Below, in pieces: positions 1-6,576 of a stretch of DNA of 13,469 nucleotides. The notes below the pieces were generated by a model. The model worked only from the letters and a program-made list of their open reading frames with translations. It searched no databases and was not told the origin of the DNA. Origin of the DNA: CBDDRG01 sp051306415 (GTDB taxonomy: Bacteria > Pseudomonadota > Gammaproteobacteria > Pseudomonadales > Porticoccaceae). Where the stretch lies: contig JBPPNE010000279.1 in NCBI GenBank assembly GCA_051306415.1, positions 1 to 13,469 of the forward strand, written 5' to 3'. Position 1 is the stretch's first letter; each line of letters opens with the position of its first letter. The translations under genes were made by a program, and so were the position numbers.

Positions 1-120
1 GTCGCCCTGGTCAATCGCCTTGCCGATGTTATCGACGATGCCCTCGGCGCGGACCGCGGCGCTGAGGGACAGGGTGACCGCGATGGTGATCGTGGAGATG
101 ATTCGTGAACACGTGAGCAT
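1..120 (-). CDS. Exported protein of unknown function, N-terminal 40 residues only
   Basis: The gene reads leftward from ATG (complement of 118-120) and runs off the left edge, so only 40 codons are visible. A good Shine-Dalgarno AGGAG (complement of 128-132) lies 7 nt before the ATG. The residues form a typical Sec signal peptide: a short basic start (MLTCSR), a hydrophobic core (IISTITIAVTLSLSAA) and a likely signal peptidase I site at AVRA or just after it. The mature start reads EGIVDNIGKAIDQGD. The protein is therefore probably periplasmic, outer-membrane or secreted. A start of the style 'I..ai..G..' after the signal peptide is seen in some alginate-export-type porins of Gammaproteobacteria, but 15 mature residues cannot settle that. 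It is divergent from the gsp operon, and its upstream region carries a structured element with a terminator. Confidence 0.7.
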   Translation of the reverse strand, partial: MLTCSRIISTITIAVTLSLSAAVRAEGIVDNIGKAIDQGD

Positions 121-171
121 GGTTGATCTCCTGTCTTTTCTTTGAAGATGCATGGGCTCCGAACGCGGATC

Positions 172-210
172 AAAAAAAAGCCCACGGATCAGAGGGGGTT
201 GATCCGTGGG
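172..210 (-). terminator. Rho-independent terminator on the minus strand
   Basis: A perfect 10-bp inverted repeat, CCCACGGATC at 181-190 and GATCCGTGGG at 201-210, encloses a 10-nt loop. On the minus strand the stem is followed by C and then eight U (complement of 172-179), which is a textbook intrinsic terminator. It lies upstream of the leftward exported-protein gene, about 50 nt before its ATG. It therefore either ends a separate minus-strand transcript or works as a conditional terminator in that gene's leader. Confidence 0.8.
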
Positions 211-316
211 CAGCGTTGCCCGGAGTGGCCTGCATAGAGCCACTAGGTGCTATGCAGGCTCCATGCCAAAGCCAATCGAGTCGGTTTTTCTGCCTTTGCG
301 GCGATGTTTACCGGGG
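172..316 (-). ncRNA. Putative structured leader (attenuator or riboswitch-like) or small RNA
   Basis: Read on the minus strand, the terminator at 210-172 is preceded by a perfect 10-bp hairpin, GCCTGCATAG (complement of 250-259) with CTATGCAGGC (complement of 228-237), whose 12-nt loop is 238-249. CCCGG near 312-316 can pair with CCGGG at 218-222 and close a multi-branch structure. Inside it are GCAAAGGC, an AAAAACC stretch and CTTTGGC, where CAAAG and CTTTG could pair. An alternative pairing of AGTGGC (224-229) with GCCACT (239-244) would break the 10-bp hairpin, as expected of a switching element. GCAAAGGC and AAAACC loosely recall GEMM-type c-di-GMP riboswitches, but I could not fit that consensus, so no class is assigned. 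The location 50 nt before a secreted-protein start suits a regulated leader; a free-standing small RNA fits equally well. Confidence 0.4.
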
Positions 317-504
317 ATTACGCCTCAGGATGTGGCGCCGTGCGCCGTTTTGGTTCTTGATGTGCGCCGCAATGGTGAGGTGTGCTGGTGCGTGCTCGCC
401 CCTCTGCGGCGATTTCCGCGGGTCGATTTCGCTGGGATGGAATACCAGTGTCGGAGGGCCGGTCCCGATACCGGCGTCGGGTTGCTTTTTTGGTCGATGG
501 TGAC

Positions 505-514
505 CTCCGCGGAG
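505..514. promoter_or_regulatory. Perfect 10-bp palindrome upstream of the gsp promoter region
   Basis: CTCCGCGGAG reads the same on both strands. It abuts the putative -35 of the gsp operon and lies between the divergent transcription units, a position where an operator would be expected. A 10-bp GC-rich palindrome can also occur by chance, and no regulator family is suggested. Confidence 0.25.
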
Positions 515-544
515 TTTCATCATTGTGTCAAATAAAGTTACTAT
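515..544 (+). promoter_or_regulatory. Weak candidate sigma-70 promoter for the gsp operon
   Basis: TTTCAT (515-520) and TACTAT (539-544), spaced by 18 nt, are the best sigma-70-like pair in this AT-richer patch, about 130 nt before gspC. The -10 matches the consensus at 4 of 6 positions and the -35 is poor. The placement is sensible for an operon promoter, but the sequence support is weak. Confidence 0.25.
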
Positions 545-672
545 CCTCGCGGGTTCTCTCAAATCGATGACGAGAAAAGGTGAATAGTGAAGCTTCTCTG
601 GGTCGGGATCGCTCGCCTGCGTGAGGTCTCCACCCGCAACGGCCGGGGTTGGCGCAACCACTGGCCGACGGT

Positions 673-1299
673 ATGGCGTTGACTTTCCCGCATGGGCTGC
701 GGGTCCAGGTTATTGGGGGCTGTGTGCTGGGCTGTGCCCTGGCGGTGGCCATACTCGGTGTACAGGGATGGCGAGACTGGCGCGGAGCGCAGCCTCGCCT
801 GGCGGCAACCGCGGTGAGCGGCGCCAGTTCGGGGCAAGTGGTGACCATCAGCGTGGACGAATTGATAGCGATTGACCTGATGGGCGCAGCGCGCGCCTTG
901 GAACCCCAGACGTTGTCGTTGCAGAATATCCCGGAAACCCGTCTCGACCTCGGTTTGCACGGCGTGTTCGCTAGCGAACAGGCAAACCTCGCCGGTGCGG
1001 TGATTGTCGCGGACGGCAAGAAATCAGGGTTCTACCGCATTGGCGACGCCATTGCGCCGGGCGTCGTGCTGCATGCGGTAGCCACTGACAGCATTGTGAT
1101 CAAACGCGGTGGTATCCTGGAAACGCTTAACTTCCTCTGGCATAAGCCGGGCTCCGGCGCTGCGGATGAACCTGCGCCCGCCAAGGGCGCCCGTGCTACC
1201 GGGGCGACCACGGAGTCGGGCTCGACCATCAGGCAGTCTTTGCGAGCTATCGGTAGCGCTGCCAGCCAAGAACAATCGGATGTTGATGTTGAAGAATAA
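673..1299 (+). CDS. gspC: Type II secretion system inner-membrane protein GspC
   Basis: GspC links the inner-membrane platform to the secretin across the periplasm. From the ATG at 673 it is 208 residues: a short cytoplasmic start, one membrane helix at about residues 11-32 (QVIGGCVLGCALAVAILG), a linker, and a homology region at about 85-150. The homology region has the usual strand pattern (LDLGLHGVFAS, then GFYRIGDAI, then DSIVIKRGG, then LETLNF). The C-terminal tail is Ala/Gly/Ser-rich and ends in acidic residues; I see no PDZ domain, so this is a short GspC. The start is uncertain: neither ATG 673 nor the in-frame TTG at 649 has a strong ribosome binding site, and a stop at 622-624 limits extension. 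It is the first gene of the operon, 10 nt before gspD. Confidence 0.88.
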   Translation: MALTFPHGLRVQVIGGCVLGCALAVAILGVQGWRDWRGAQPRLAATAVSGASSGQVVTISVDELIAIDLMGAARALEPQTLSLQNIPETRLDLGLHGVFASEQANLAGAVIVADGKKSGFYRIGDAIAPGVVLHAVATDSIVIKRGGILETLNFLWHKPGSGAADEPAPAKGARATGATTESGSTIRQSLRAIGSAASQEQSDVDVEE

Positions 1300-1309
1300 G
1301 GATCACGCG

Positions 1310-3274
1310 ATGCGTCTGAAATTCGCGCCGCTGTTAGCGGCGCTGTGCCTGTCGTTGGTTGCGGGCGTTACCGCGGCGATCGACGAGCCCGTTATCGACG
1401 AGCCCATTGTTGACACTGTCGAACCTGTTGGCAGCGTCGAAAGTAACAGCAGCGACAGTATTACTCTTAATCTCAAGGACGCTGAGCTGGAAGATCTGGT
1501 GCGCTGGGCGAGTCAGGTAACTGGCAAGACCATCGTCGTGCATCCCAACGTCAAGGGCCGGGTCACCGTGGTCGCGACCGAGCCGATGAGTACGGAGGAG
1601 GCTTACCAGGTATTTCTGTCCACCCTTCAGGTGTACGGCTTCTCGGTGGTGGATGTAGCCGGGGTGCTGAAAGTCATTCCGCTCCAGCAGGCGAAGGAGG
1701 CGAATGCCCCCCTGTCCGGCACCAGCGTCGTGGGGCAGGAGGATATGGTGGTGCGTATCGTCCGGGTCAAGAATGTCTCCGCGGTTGAGCTGGCCGCACT
1801 GGTGAAGCCGATGGTGCCGCAGTCGGCGCACCTCGCCGCCTATGGCCCGAGCAATGCCATCCTGATTGCCGCCAGTGCGGGCAAAGTCGATCAGATCGCG
1901 CAGATTGTCGGCCGTTTCGACCAAGCGGGTGCGGTCGATATCGAATTGGTTGCCCTGGAGTTCGCCAGCGCCAAGGAGATCGCCAAGATCGTGACCAAGC
2001 TGATGGAGCAGGGGCGAGGGGAGGGAAAAGAGCGCGCGCGGCTCACCGTCGCAGTTGATGAGCGCTCCAACAGCCTGCTGCTGACGGGCGATCCGGCGGT
2101 GCGCGAACAGATTCACGCCCTGGTCACGCGCCTGGACCAGCCGCTCGCCGGCGAGGGTAACACCCAGGTGCTCTACCTTCAGTACGCCAAGGCGCCGGAT
2201 CTGGTGCCGGTCCTCGAGAAGGTCAGCGGCAGTTTCAAGAAAGACGAAAAAGATCAGAGCGCGGCCAGCGTGGAGGTCAACATCAGTGCCAACGAGGCAC
2301 TCAACGCACTGATTTTGACGGCGCCGCCGGCGTTACTCAGCACCTTGCGCGGGGTCATCGCCAAACTGGATGTGCGGCGTGCCCAGGTGCTGGTCGAGGC
2401 GCTGATTGTCGAAGTCAATGAGGATCTGGCCCGCGACCTCGGCGTCCAGTGGCAGACCGATACCGGCACCTCGGTATTTGGCGGCTTCTCCGGGCTGCCA
2501 AAAAATGTGCCGCCGCCCACCGTCACGCCGTCCGGTAGTTTGACCCTCGGTGGCGGCCTGTCGCTCGGCTATCTGCGCGGCGGCGACCTCCGCGCCATCA
2601 TCCGCGCGCTGGAGGGCAACACCAATGCCAACGTCTTGTCCACCCCGACGATTCTTGCCCTCGATAACGAAGAGGCCAAAATTCTGGTCGGTTCGAGCGT
2701 GCCCTTTGTCACCGGCTCCCAGTTGCGTGACAGCGTAAATAATCCCGGCGATCCCTTTCAAACCATTCAGCGCGAGGACATTGGCGTCACCCTGAAGATC
2801 AAGCCGCGCATTAACACCAATAACTCGGTGACCCTGGACATCGAACAGAAAGTTGAAAACCTGGATCAGAGCAACATCGCGACCGCGGACGTCATCACCA
2901 ACAAGCGCGAGATCAAGACCCGCGTGCTGATCGATAACGATCAGGTGCTGGTGCTCGGTGGACTGATCCGCGACGAGGTGTCGGAAGTTCAATCCAAGGT
3001 TCCCGTGCTCGGCGATATCCCGCTGGTTGGGCGGGCGTTCAGGAGCACCTCGAGCACGGTGACCAAAAAAAATCTGATGGTATTCATCCACCCGGTGATT
3101 CTGCGCGACAATCTTGGCAGCCACGCGTTGACCCGGGAGCGCTACCGGCAGATGGAGGAGTGGCAGCGAGGGTTTCGTGATCGCGTAGAACGCTTTTCCA
3201 CGCCGGCGCCGCTGCCGGCGCTGCCGGAGCTGAAATCGCCGCCAGCCGCGAGCGGGACGCCGGGCAATGAATGA
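1310..3274 (+). CDS. gspD: Type II secretion system secretin GspD
   Basis: GspD forms the outer-membrane channel through which folded substrates leave the cell. The ATG at 1310 follows AAGGA (1298-1302) by 7 nt and starts a clear signal peptide (MRLKFAPLLAALCLSLVAG), probably cut after residue 23. At 654 residues it has normal family length. The mature protein opens with an acidic, imperfectly repeated DEPVI/DEPIV segment. N0 follows from about residue 50 (ITLNLKDAELEDLVRWAS), then N1-N3 ring-building domains (for example VRVKNVSAVELAALV, LEFASAKEIAKIV, LQYAKAPDLVPVL). The C-terminal secretin domain carries the gate segment (NANVLSTPTILALDNEEA) and the signature VPVLGDIPLVGRAF. The last 40 or so residues are Pro/Ala-rich and could be the pilotin-binding region, but no pilotin gene is in view. 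Its end overlaps gspE by 8 nt. Confidence 0.97.
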   Translation: MRLKFAPLLAALCLSLVAGVTAAIDEPVIDEPIVDTVEPVGSVESNSSDSITLNLKDAELEDLVRWASQVTGKTIVVHPNVKGRVTVVATEPMSTEEAYQVFLSTLQVYGFSVVDVAGVLKVIPLQQAKEANAPLSGTSVVGQEDMVVRIVRVKNVSAVELAALVKPMVPQSAHLAAYGPSNAILIAASAGKVDQIAQIVGRFDQAGAVDIELVALEFASAKEIAKIVTKLMEQGRGEGKERARLTVAVDERSNSLLLTGDPAVREQIHALVTRLDQPLAGEGNTQVLYLQYAKAPDLVPVLEKVSGSFKKDEKDQSAASVEVNISANEALNALILTAPPALLSTLRGVIAKLDVRRAQVLVEALIVEVNEDLARDLGVQWQTDTGTSVFGGFSGLPKNVPPPTVTPSGSLTLGGGLSLGYLRGGDLRAIIRALEGNTNANVLSTPTILALDNEEAKILVGSSVPFVTGSQLRDSVNNPGDPFQTIQREDIGVTLKIKPRINTNNSVTLDIEQKVENLDQSNIATADVITNKREIKTRVLIDNDQVLVLGGLIRDEVSEVQSKVPVLGDIPLVGRAFRSTSSTVTKKNLMVFIHPVILRDNLGSHALTRERYRQMEEWQRGFRDRVERFSTPAPLPALPELKSPPAASGTPGNE

Positions 3275-4766
3275 TCCGTCCGTGGTATCGCTCACGCCGC
3301 CGCAACTGCCCTTTGGTTTTGCCCGGCGGCACGGGGTGGTGATGACCGGGAGGGCGGCGCCCTGGGAGGCGGTTTGCCGCGCGCCGCCGCTGCCACCGGT
3401 ACTGGCCGAAGTGCGCCGCTTCGCGGCGGCGTCGGTGCGCTTTGCCGTAGTTGATGAAGACCGCTTCAACCAGATCATGGAGATCACCTACCAGCAGAGC
3501 AGCGACGACGCCATGGCCATGGTGGCGGATATCGGCGAGGGTCTCGATCTTGCCCGCCTCGCCGCGCAGGTGCCGGAAACGGAAGATCTGCTGGAACAGG
3601 CAGAGGATGCGCCGGTCGTTCGCCTGATCAACGCGGTGCTCGCCGAGGCGATCAGTCAGCAGGCCTCGGATATTCACATCGAAACCTTTGAAACCCGCCT
3701 CGCGATCCGCTTTCGCATCGACGGCGTCCTCCGCGACGTCGTCCAGCCACGCCGCGCGCTGGCCTCGCTGCTGGTGTCACGCATCAAGGTCATGGCCAAA
3801 CTCGATATCGCCGAAAAGCGGCTGCCGCAGGATGGCCGGATCTCCCTGCGTCTGGGCGGTCGCGATGTCGATGTGCGGGTGTCGACGATGCCGGCCTCCC
3901 ACGGCGAACGCGTGGTGCTGCGGCTACTCGACAAGCAGGCAGGGCGTATTGATCTGAGCGGCCTCGGCATGCGCGCGCAGGATTTGAGCTTGTTTGAGGA
4001 GCTGTTGCGCCTGCCTCACGGGATTCTGCTGGTCACCGGGCCCACCGGCTCGGGCAAGACCACGACCCTCTATGCCGGCCTCAAGAGCATCAATGATCGC
4101 AAGAAAAATATCCTCACGGTGGAGGATCCGGTGGAGTACAACCTCGAGGGCGTCGGCCAGACCCAGGTCAATATCAAGGCCGGCATGACCTTCGCCCGCG
4201 GCCTGCGGGCCATCCTGCGGCAGGATCCGGATGTGGTCATGGTCGGCGAAATCCGCGATATCGAAACCGTGCAGATCGCCGTGCAGGCGAGCCTGACCGG
4301 CCACCTGGTGCTGTCCACCCTGCACACCAATACCGCCGTTGGCGCGGTGACCCGGCTCATCGACATGGGTGTCGAGCCCTTTCTGCTGTCGTCCAGCCTG
4401 GTCGGCGTACTCGCCCAGCGCCTGGTGCGGGTGCTCTGTCGCCAGTGTCGCCAACCCTGGACGCCGGAGGCCCAGGAGCGGGAGTTTCTCGGCCTCCCCG
4501 CGGATACAGCGGTAACGATCTTCCGGCCGGCCGCGGGTGGCTGTGCCGACTGTCACCACCAAGGCTACCGCGGCCGTTGCGGCATCTATGAGTTGCTGGT
4601 GGTCGATGAAACCCTGCGCCAGCTGATCCACGACCGCGCTTCGGAGGCGATCATGACCGCGCAGGCGAGGGTTCATGGCCTATCGATCCGCGCCGATGGT
4701 TGCCGCAATGTTCTCTCGGGGGTTACCGCTCTCGAAGAAGTGTTGCGCGTGACCCAGGAGCAGTAG
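3267..4766 (+). CDS. gspE: Type II secretion system cytoplasmic ATPase GspE
   Basis: GspE is the hexameric ATPase that drives pseudopilus assembly, bound to GspL and GspF at the inner membrane. It is 499 residues, as usual. The order is an N-terminal GspL-binding domain, a central region with ASDIHIE and RFRIDGVLRD, Walker A GPTGSGKT at residues 258-265, an Asp box (LTVEDPVEY), Walker B DPDVVMVGEIRD with Glu328, and a His box (GHLVLSTLHTN). A zinc-type tetracysteine pairs C391/C394 with C426/C429. All catalytic motifs are intact. The ATG at 3267 lies inside the end of gspD, an 8-nt overlap that suggests translational coupling; the stop is 2 nt before gspF. Type IV pilus PilB is a distant alternative that the gsp context rules out. 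Confidence 0.97.
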   Translation: MNDPSVVSLTPPQLPFGFARRHGVVMTGRAAPWEAVCRAPPLPPVLAEVRRFAAASVRFAVVDEDRFNQIMEITYQQSSDDAMAMVADIGEGLDLARLAAQVPETEDLLEQAEDAPVVRLINAVLAEAISQQASDIHIETFETRLAIRFRIDGVLRDVVQPRRALASLLVSRIKVMAKLDIAEKRLPQDGRISLRLGGRDVDVRVSTMPASHGERVVLRLLDKQAGRIDLSGLGMRAQDLSLFEELLRLPHGILLVTGPTGSGKTTTLYAGLKSINDRKKNILTVEDPVEYNLEGVGQTQVNIKAGMTFARGLRAILRQDPDVVMVGEIRDIETVQIAVQASLTGHLVLSTLHTNTAVGAVTRLIDMGVEPFLLSSSLVGVLAQRLVRVLCRQCRQPWTPEAQEREFLGLPADTAVTIFRPAAGGCADCHHQGYRGRCGIYELLVVDETLRQLIHDRASEAIMTAQARVHGLSIRADGCRNVLSGVTALEEVLRVTQEQ

Positions 4767-4768
4767 CC

Positions 4769-5983
4769 ATGTCCGTGTTCGACTACGCGGCCGTCGACCA
4801 GCAGGGCAAGCAGCACCGGGGTGTCATGGAGGGCGACAGTCCGCGCCAGGTGCGGCAACAGTTGCGCGAGCGCGGCCTGGTGCCACTGCAAGTGGGTGCG
4901 GCGGCGGAAAAAACGGTGGGTGGCGAACGCCGGCAGTGGTTTGGCGGGCGTCTGGGTAGCCGTGAGCTGGCGCTTATCACGCGCCAGATTGCCGCGCTGG
5001 TGCAGGCGGGAATGCCGCTCGCCGAAGTGCTGGCCGCGGTTGCCGCGCAGTTGGAGACCCGCCGGGGGCGGCGCGTCGTCACCGCCGTGCGGGCGAAAGT
5101 GCGGGAGGGCTACAGCTTCGCTGACGGCCTGGCTGAATTTCCGGATAGCTTCGATCGCCTGTACCGGGCGACGGTGCTGGCCGGGGAACAGTCGGGTCAC
5201 CTGGATCTGGTGCTCGCGCAACTGGCGGATTACACCGACTCCAGCCGGGAATTCCGCCAGCGGGTGCAGCTCGCACTGATCTATCCGGTATTGCTGCTCA
5301 CGCTGTCCCTGGTGATCGTGACCGGCCTGATGGTCTATGTGGTGCCCGATGTCATCAAGGTGTTCGTCGGTACCGGTCAGCCGCTGCCCCCGCTGACCCT
5401 GGCGTTGGTGGCGGCGAGCGATTTCGTCGCCGCCTGGGGTTGGCTGGTGGCTCTGGTGATCATCGGTGCGGGCGTCGCGCTACGACTCGCGCTGCGGCGG
5501 CCCGGGTTTCGCAAGCGCGTGCACCGCGGGTATCTGCACTGGCCGTTGCTTCGCCGCCTCAGCCGCGGCACCAACACCGCCCGCTACGCCAACACGCTGA
5601 GCATTCTCACCGCCAGTGGCGTGCCCTTGGTGGACGCGATGCAGATCGCGGTGGATGTCATCGGCAACGACTACCTGCGCGAGCGCGTGGTGGAGGCGAA
5701 ACGCCGGGTCAGTGAGGGCGATAGTCTGAGCCGGGCATTGGCCGAGGCGGGCTACTTTCCACCGCTGATGGTGCACATGATCGCCAGCGGCGAGGCCAGC
5801 GGCCAGCTCGATGAAATGCTCGTGCGCACCGCCCGCCAGCAGCAGCGCGAACTGGAAACCACGGTCGCCACCCTGGTAGCCCTGTGCGAACCCCTGATGC
5901 TGCTGGCGATGGGTGCGGTGGTGTTGCTGATCGTACTGGCCATCCTGTTGCCGATCCTCAACCTCAACCAGTTGGTGAGCTAG
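4769..5983 (+). CDS. gspF: Type II secretion system inner-membrane platform protein GspF
   Basis: GspF is the polytopic platform protein on which GspE acts to extrude pseudopilins. The ATG at 4769 has AGGAG (4756-4760) 8 nt upstream, lies 2 nt after the gspE stop, and gives the family N-terminus MSVFDYAAVDQQGKQHRG; the protein is 404 residues. Two homologous cytoplasmic helical domains are visible, each with the ALITRQIAALVQAGMPL / YANTLSILTASGVPLVDAM type of motif. Membrane segments lie near LIYPVLLLTLSLVIVTG, WGWLVALVIIGAGVAL and PLMLLAMGAVVLLIVLAI. A 161-nt repeat-rich gap separates it from gspG. Confidence 0.96.
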   Translation: MSVFDYAAVDQQGKQHRGVMEGDSPRQVRQQLRERGLVPLQVGAAAEKTVGGERRQWFGGRLGSRELALITRQIAALVQAGMPLAEVLAAVAAQLETRRGRRVVTAVRAKVREGYSFADGLAEFPDSFDRLYRATVLAGEQSGHLDLVLAQLADYTDSSREFRQRVQLALIYPVLLLTLSLVIVTGLMVYVVPDVIKVFVGTGQPLPPLTLALVAASDFVAAWGWLVALVIIGAGVALRLALRRPGFRKRVHRGYLHWPLLRRLSRGTNTARYANTLSILTASGVPLVDAMQIAVDVIGNDYLRERVVEAKRRVSEGDSLSRALAEAGYFPPLMVHMIASGEASGQLDEMLVRTARQQQRELETTVATLVALCEPLMLLAMGAVVLLIVLAILLPILNLNQLVS

Positions 5984-6025
5984 GCTCGGGACGGACAGCT
6001 CGGGACGGACAGTTCGGGACAGGCA
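5984..6025 (+). repeat. Three 14-nt tandem repeats directly after the gspF stop
   Basis: The units are GCTCGGGACGGACA (5984-5997), an identical copy (5998-6011) and a diverged GTTCGGGACAGGCA (6012-6025). The array begins at the base after the gspF TAG and is non-coding. Two identical copies indicate a recent duplication, most simply by replication slippage. Confidence 0.85.
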
Positions 6026-6030
6026 GCAAT

Positions 6031-6062
6031 GTGCTCGACTCCGCCCATGGTGAATCGAGCGC
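6031..6062 (+). other. Stem-loop in the gspF-gspG spacer
   Basis: GCTCGA (6033-6038) pairs with TCGAGC (6055-6060), extendable by a G-U and a G-C pair to 8 bp, around a 16-nt loop. There is no U-tract, so it is not an intrinsic terminator. A hairpin just upstream of the major pseudopilin gene could protect the gspG message or set differential expression; that role is inference. Confidence 0.4.
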
Positions 6063-6064
6063 TT

Positions 6065-6088
6065 GTTGAGCAGTTGAACAGTTGAGAG
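6065..6088 (+). repeat. Three 8-nt tandem repeats upstream of gspG
   Basis: GTTGAGCA (6065-6072), GTTGAACA (6073-6080) and GTTGAGAG (6081-6088) form a short imperfect array about 57 nt before the gspG ATG. The TTGA-A/G-CA cores resemble -35 hexamers, but I found no good -10 at the right distance. It may be a slippage product like the neighbouring 14-nt array. Confidence 0.6.
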
Positions 6089-6144
6089 ATAGTCGAACCG
6101 CGAACGGAATCGCTTTTTTCCAAGAGTTTCACGAGGAATCAGCT

Positions 6145-6576
6145 ATGACCAAACGCCGTTCCATGGCCGGATTTACCCTTATCGAGATCATGGTGGTGAT
6201 CGTCATCCTCGGCATTCTCGGTGCGCTGGTGATACCGAACATCATCGGCCGCACCGGGGAGGCCCGTGTCACCGCGGCGAAAAGCGATATTCGCGCCATC
6301 GCCAACGCCCTTAACCTGTACAAGCTCGACAATTTCAACTTTCCCAGCACTGATCAGGGATTGCAGGCGCTGGTGGATAAGCCGACGGGTTTCCCCGAGC
6401 CCAAAAACTGGAATGCGGAAGGCTACCTGGACAAGACGCCAACGGATCCCTGGGGCAATCCCTATCAGTACATCAGCCCGGGGCAGCACGGCAAATACGA
6501 TCTCTCCTGCCTGGGCGCGGACGGCGCGCCGGGTGGCGAAGGCGATGCCGCGGATATCAATAGCTGGGAGTTGTGA
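6145..6576 (+). CDS. gspG: Type II secretion system major pseudopilin GspG
   Basis: GspG is the main subunit of the periplasmic pseudopilus. The ATG at 6145 has GAGGAA (6133-6138) 6 nt upstream, the clearest ribosome binding site among the pseudopilin genes, fitting high expression. The protein is 143 residues. The type III leader ends in MAG, with cleavage between Gly9 and Phe10; Glu14 is the conserved +5 Glu of FTLIE, followed by a hydrophobic helix (IMVVIVILGILGALVIPNI). The C-terminal calcium-site loop is present (SPGQHGKYDL, then LGADG, then ADINSWEL). Cys122 sits where I remember a Ser being usual in YDLxSLGADG. The stop overlaps the gspH GTG by 4 nt (GTGA). Confidence 0.97.
   Translation: MTKRRSMAGFTLIEIMVVIVILGILGALVIPNIIGRTGEARVTAAKSDIRAIANALNLYKLDNFNFPSTDQGLQALVDKPTGFPEPKNWNAEGYLDKTPTDPWGNPYQYISPGQHGKYDLSCLGADGAPGGEGDAADINSWEL

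Larger units (their letters stand above)
121..672. other. Divergent intergenic region between the exported-protein gene and gspC
   Basis: About 550 bases separate the leftward gene from gspC. Short open frames exist on both strands (for example 123-503 plus and 308-661 minus), but none has a convincing ribosome binding site or a recognisable protein. The identifiable content is a minus-strand terminator and hairpin (172-316), a 10-bp palindrome at 505-514 and a weak plus-strand promoter near 515-544. A weak opposing promoter is possible on the minus strand: TTGAGA at the complement of 557-562 and TAACTT at the complement of 535-540, 16 nt apart. A 7-bp inverted repeat (CGCCGCA at 365-371, TGCGGCG at 405-411) is also present. 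I see nothing else in about 317-504. Confidence 0.6.

Noticed and set aside
211..320. Possible GEMM-I (c-di-GMP) riboswitch on the minus strand
   Set aside because: GCAAAGGC and AAAACC recall the consensus, but the second conserved GACGCAAAGCC-like element and the closing GGGTTGCC-like strand could not be placed, so the class was not assigned.
123..535. Rightward open frames of about 110-126 codons near the left edge
   Set aside because: They run through the minus-strand terminator and hairpins, are Cys/Trp/Arg-rich and have no family resemblance.
308..661. 117-codon minus-strand open frame in the divergent gap
   Set aside because: It has no recognisable motif or good start signal, and it overlaps the likely promoter region and gspC's upstream region. 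It is more likely chance.
2333..3487. 384-codon minus-strand open frame opposite gspD and gspE
   Set aside because: It is antisense to two clear genes, has a composition typical of frame shadows and no ribosome binding site.
6100..6119. T6 run at 6114-6119 as a terminator before gspG
   Set aside because: Only a 3-bp stem (CCG/CGG) precedes it and six bases intervene. It is too weak for an intrinsic terminator, and it lies just ahead of the gspG ribosome binding site.
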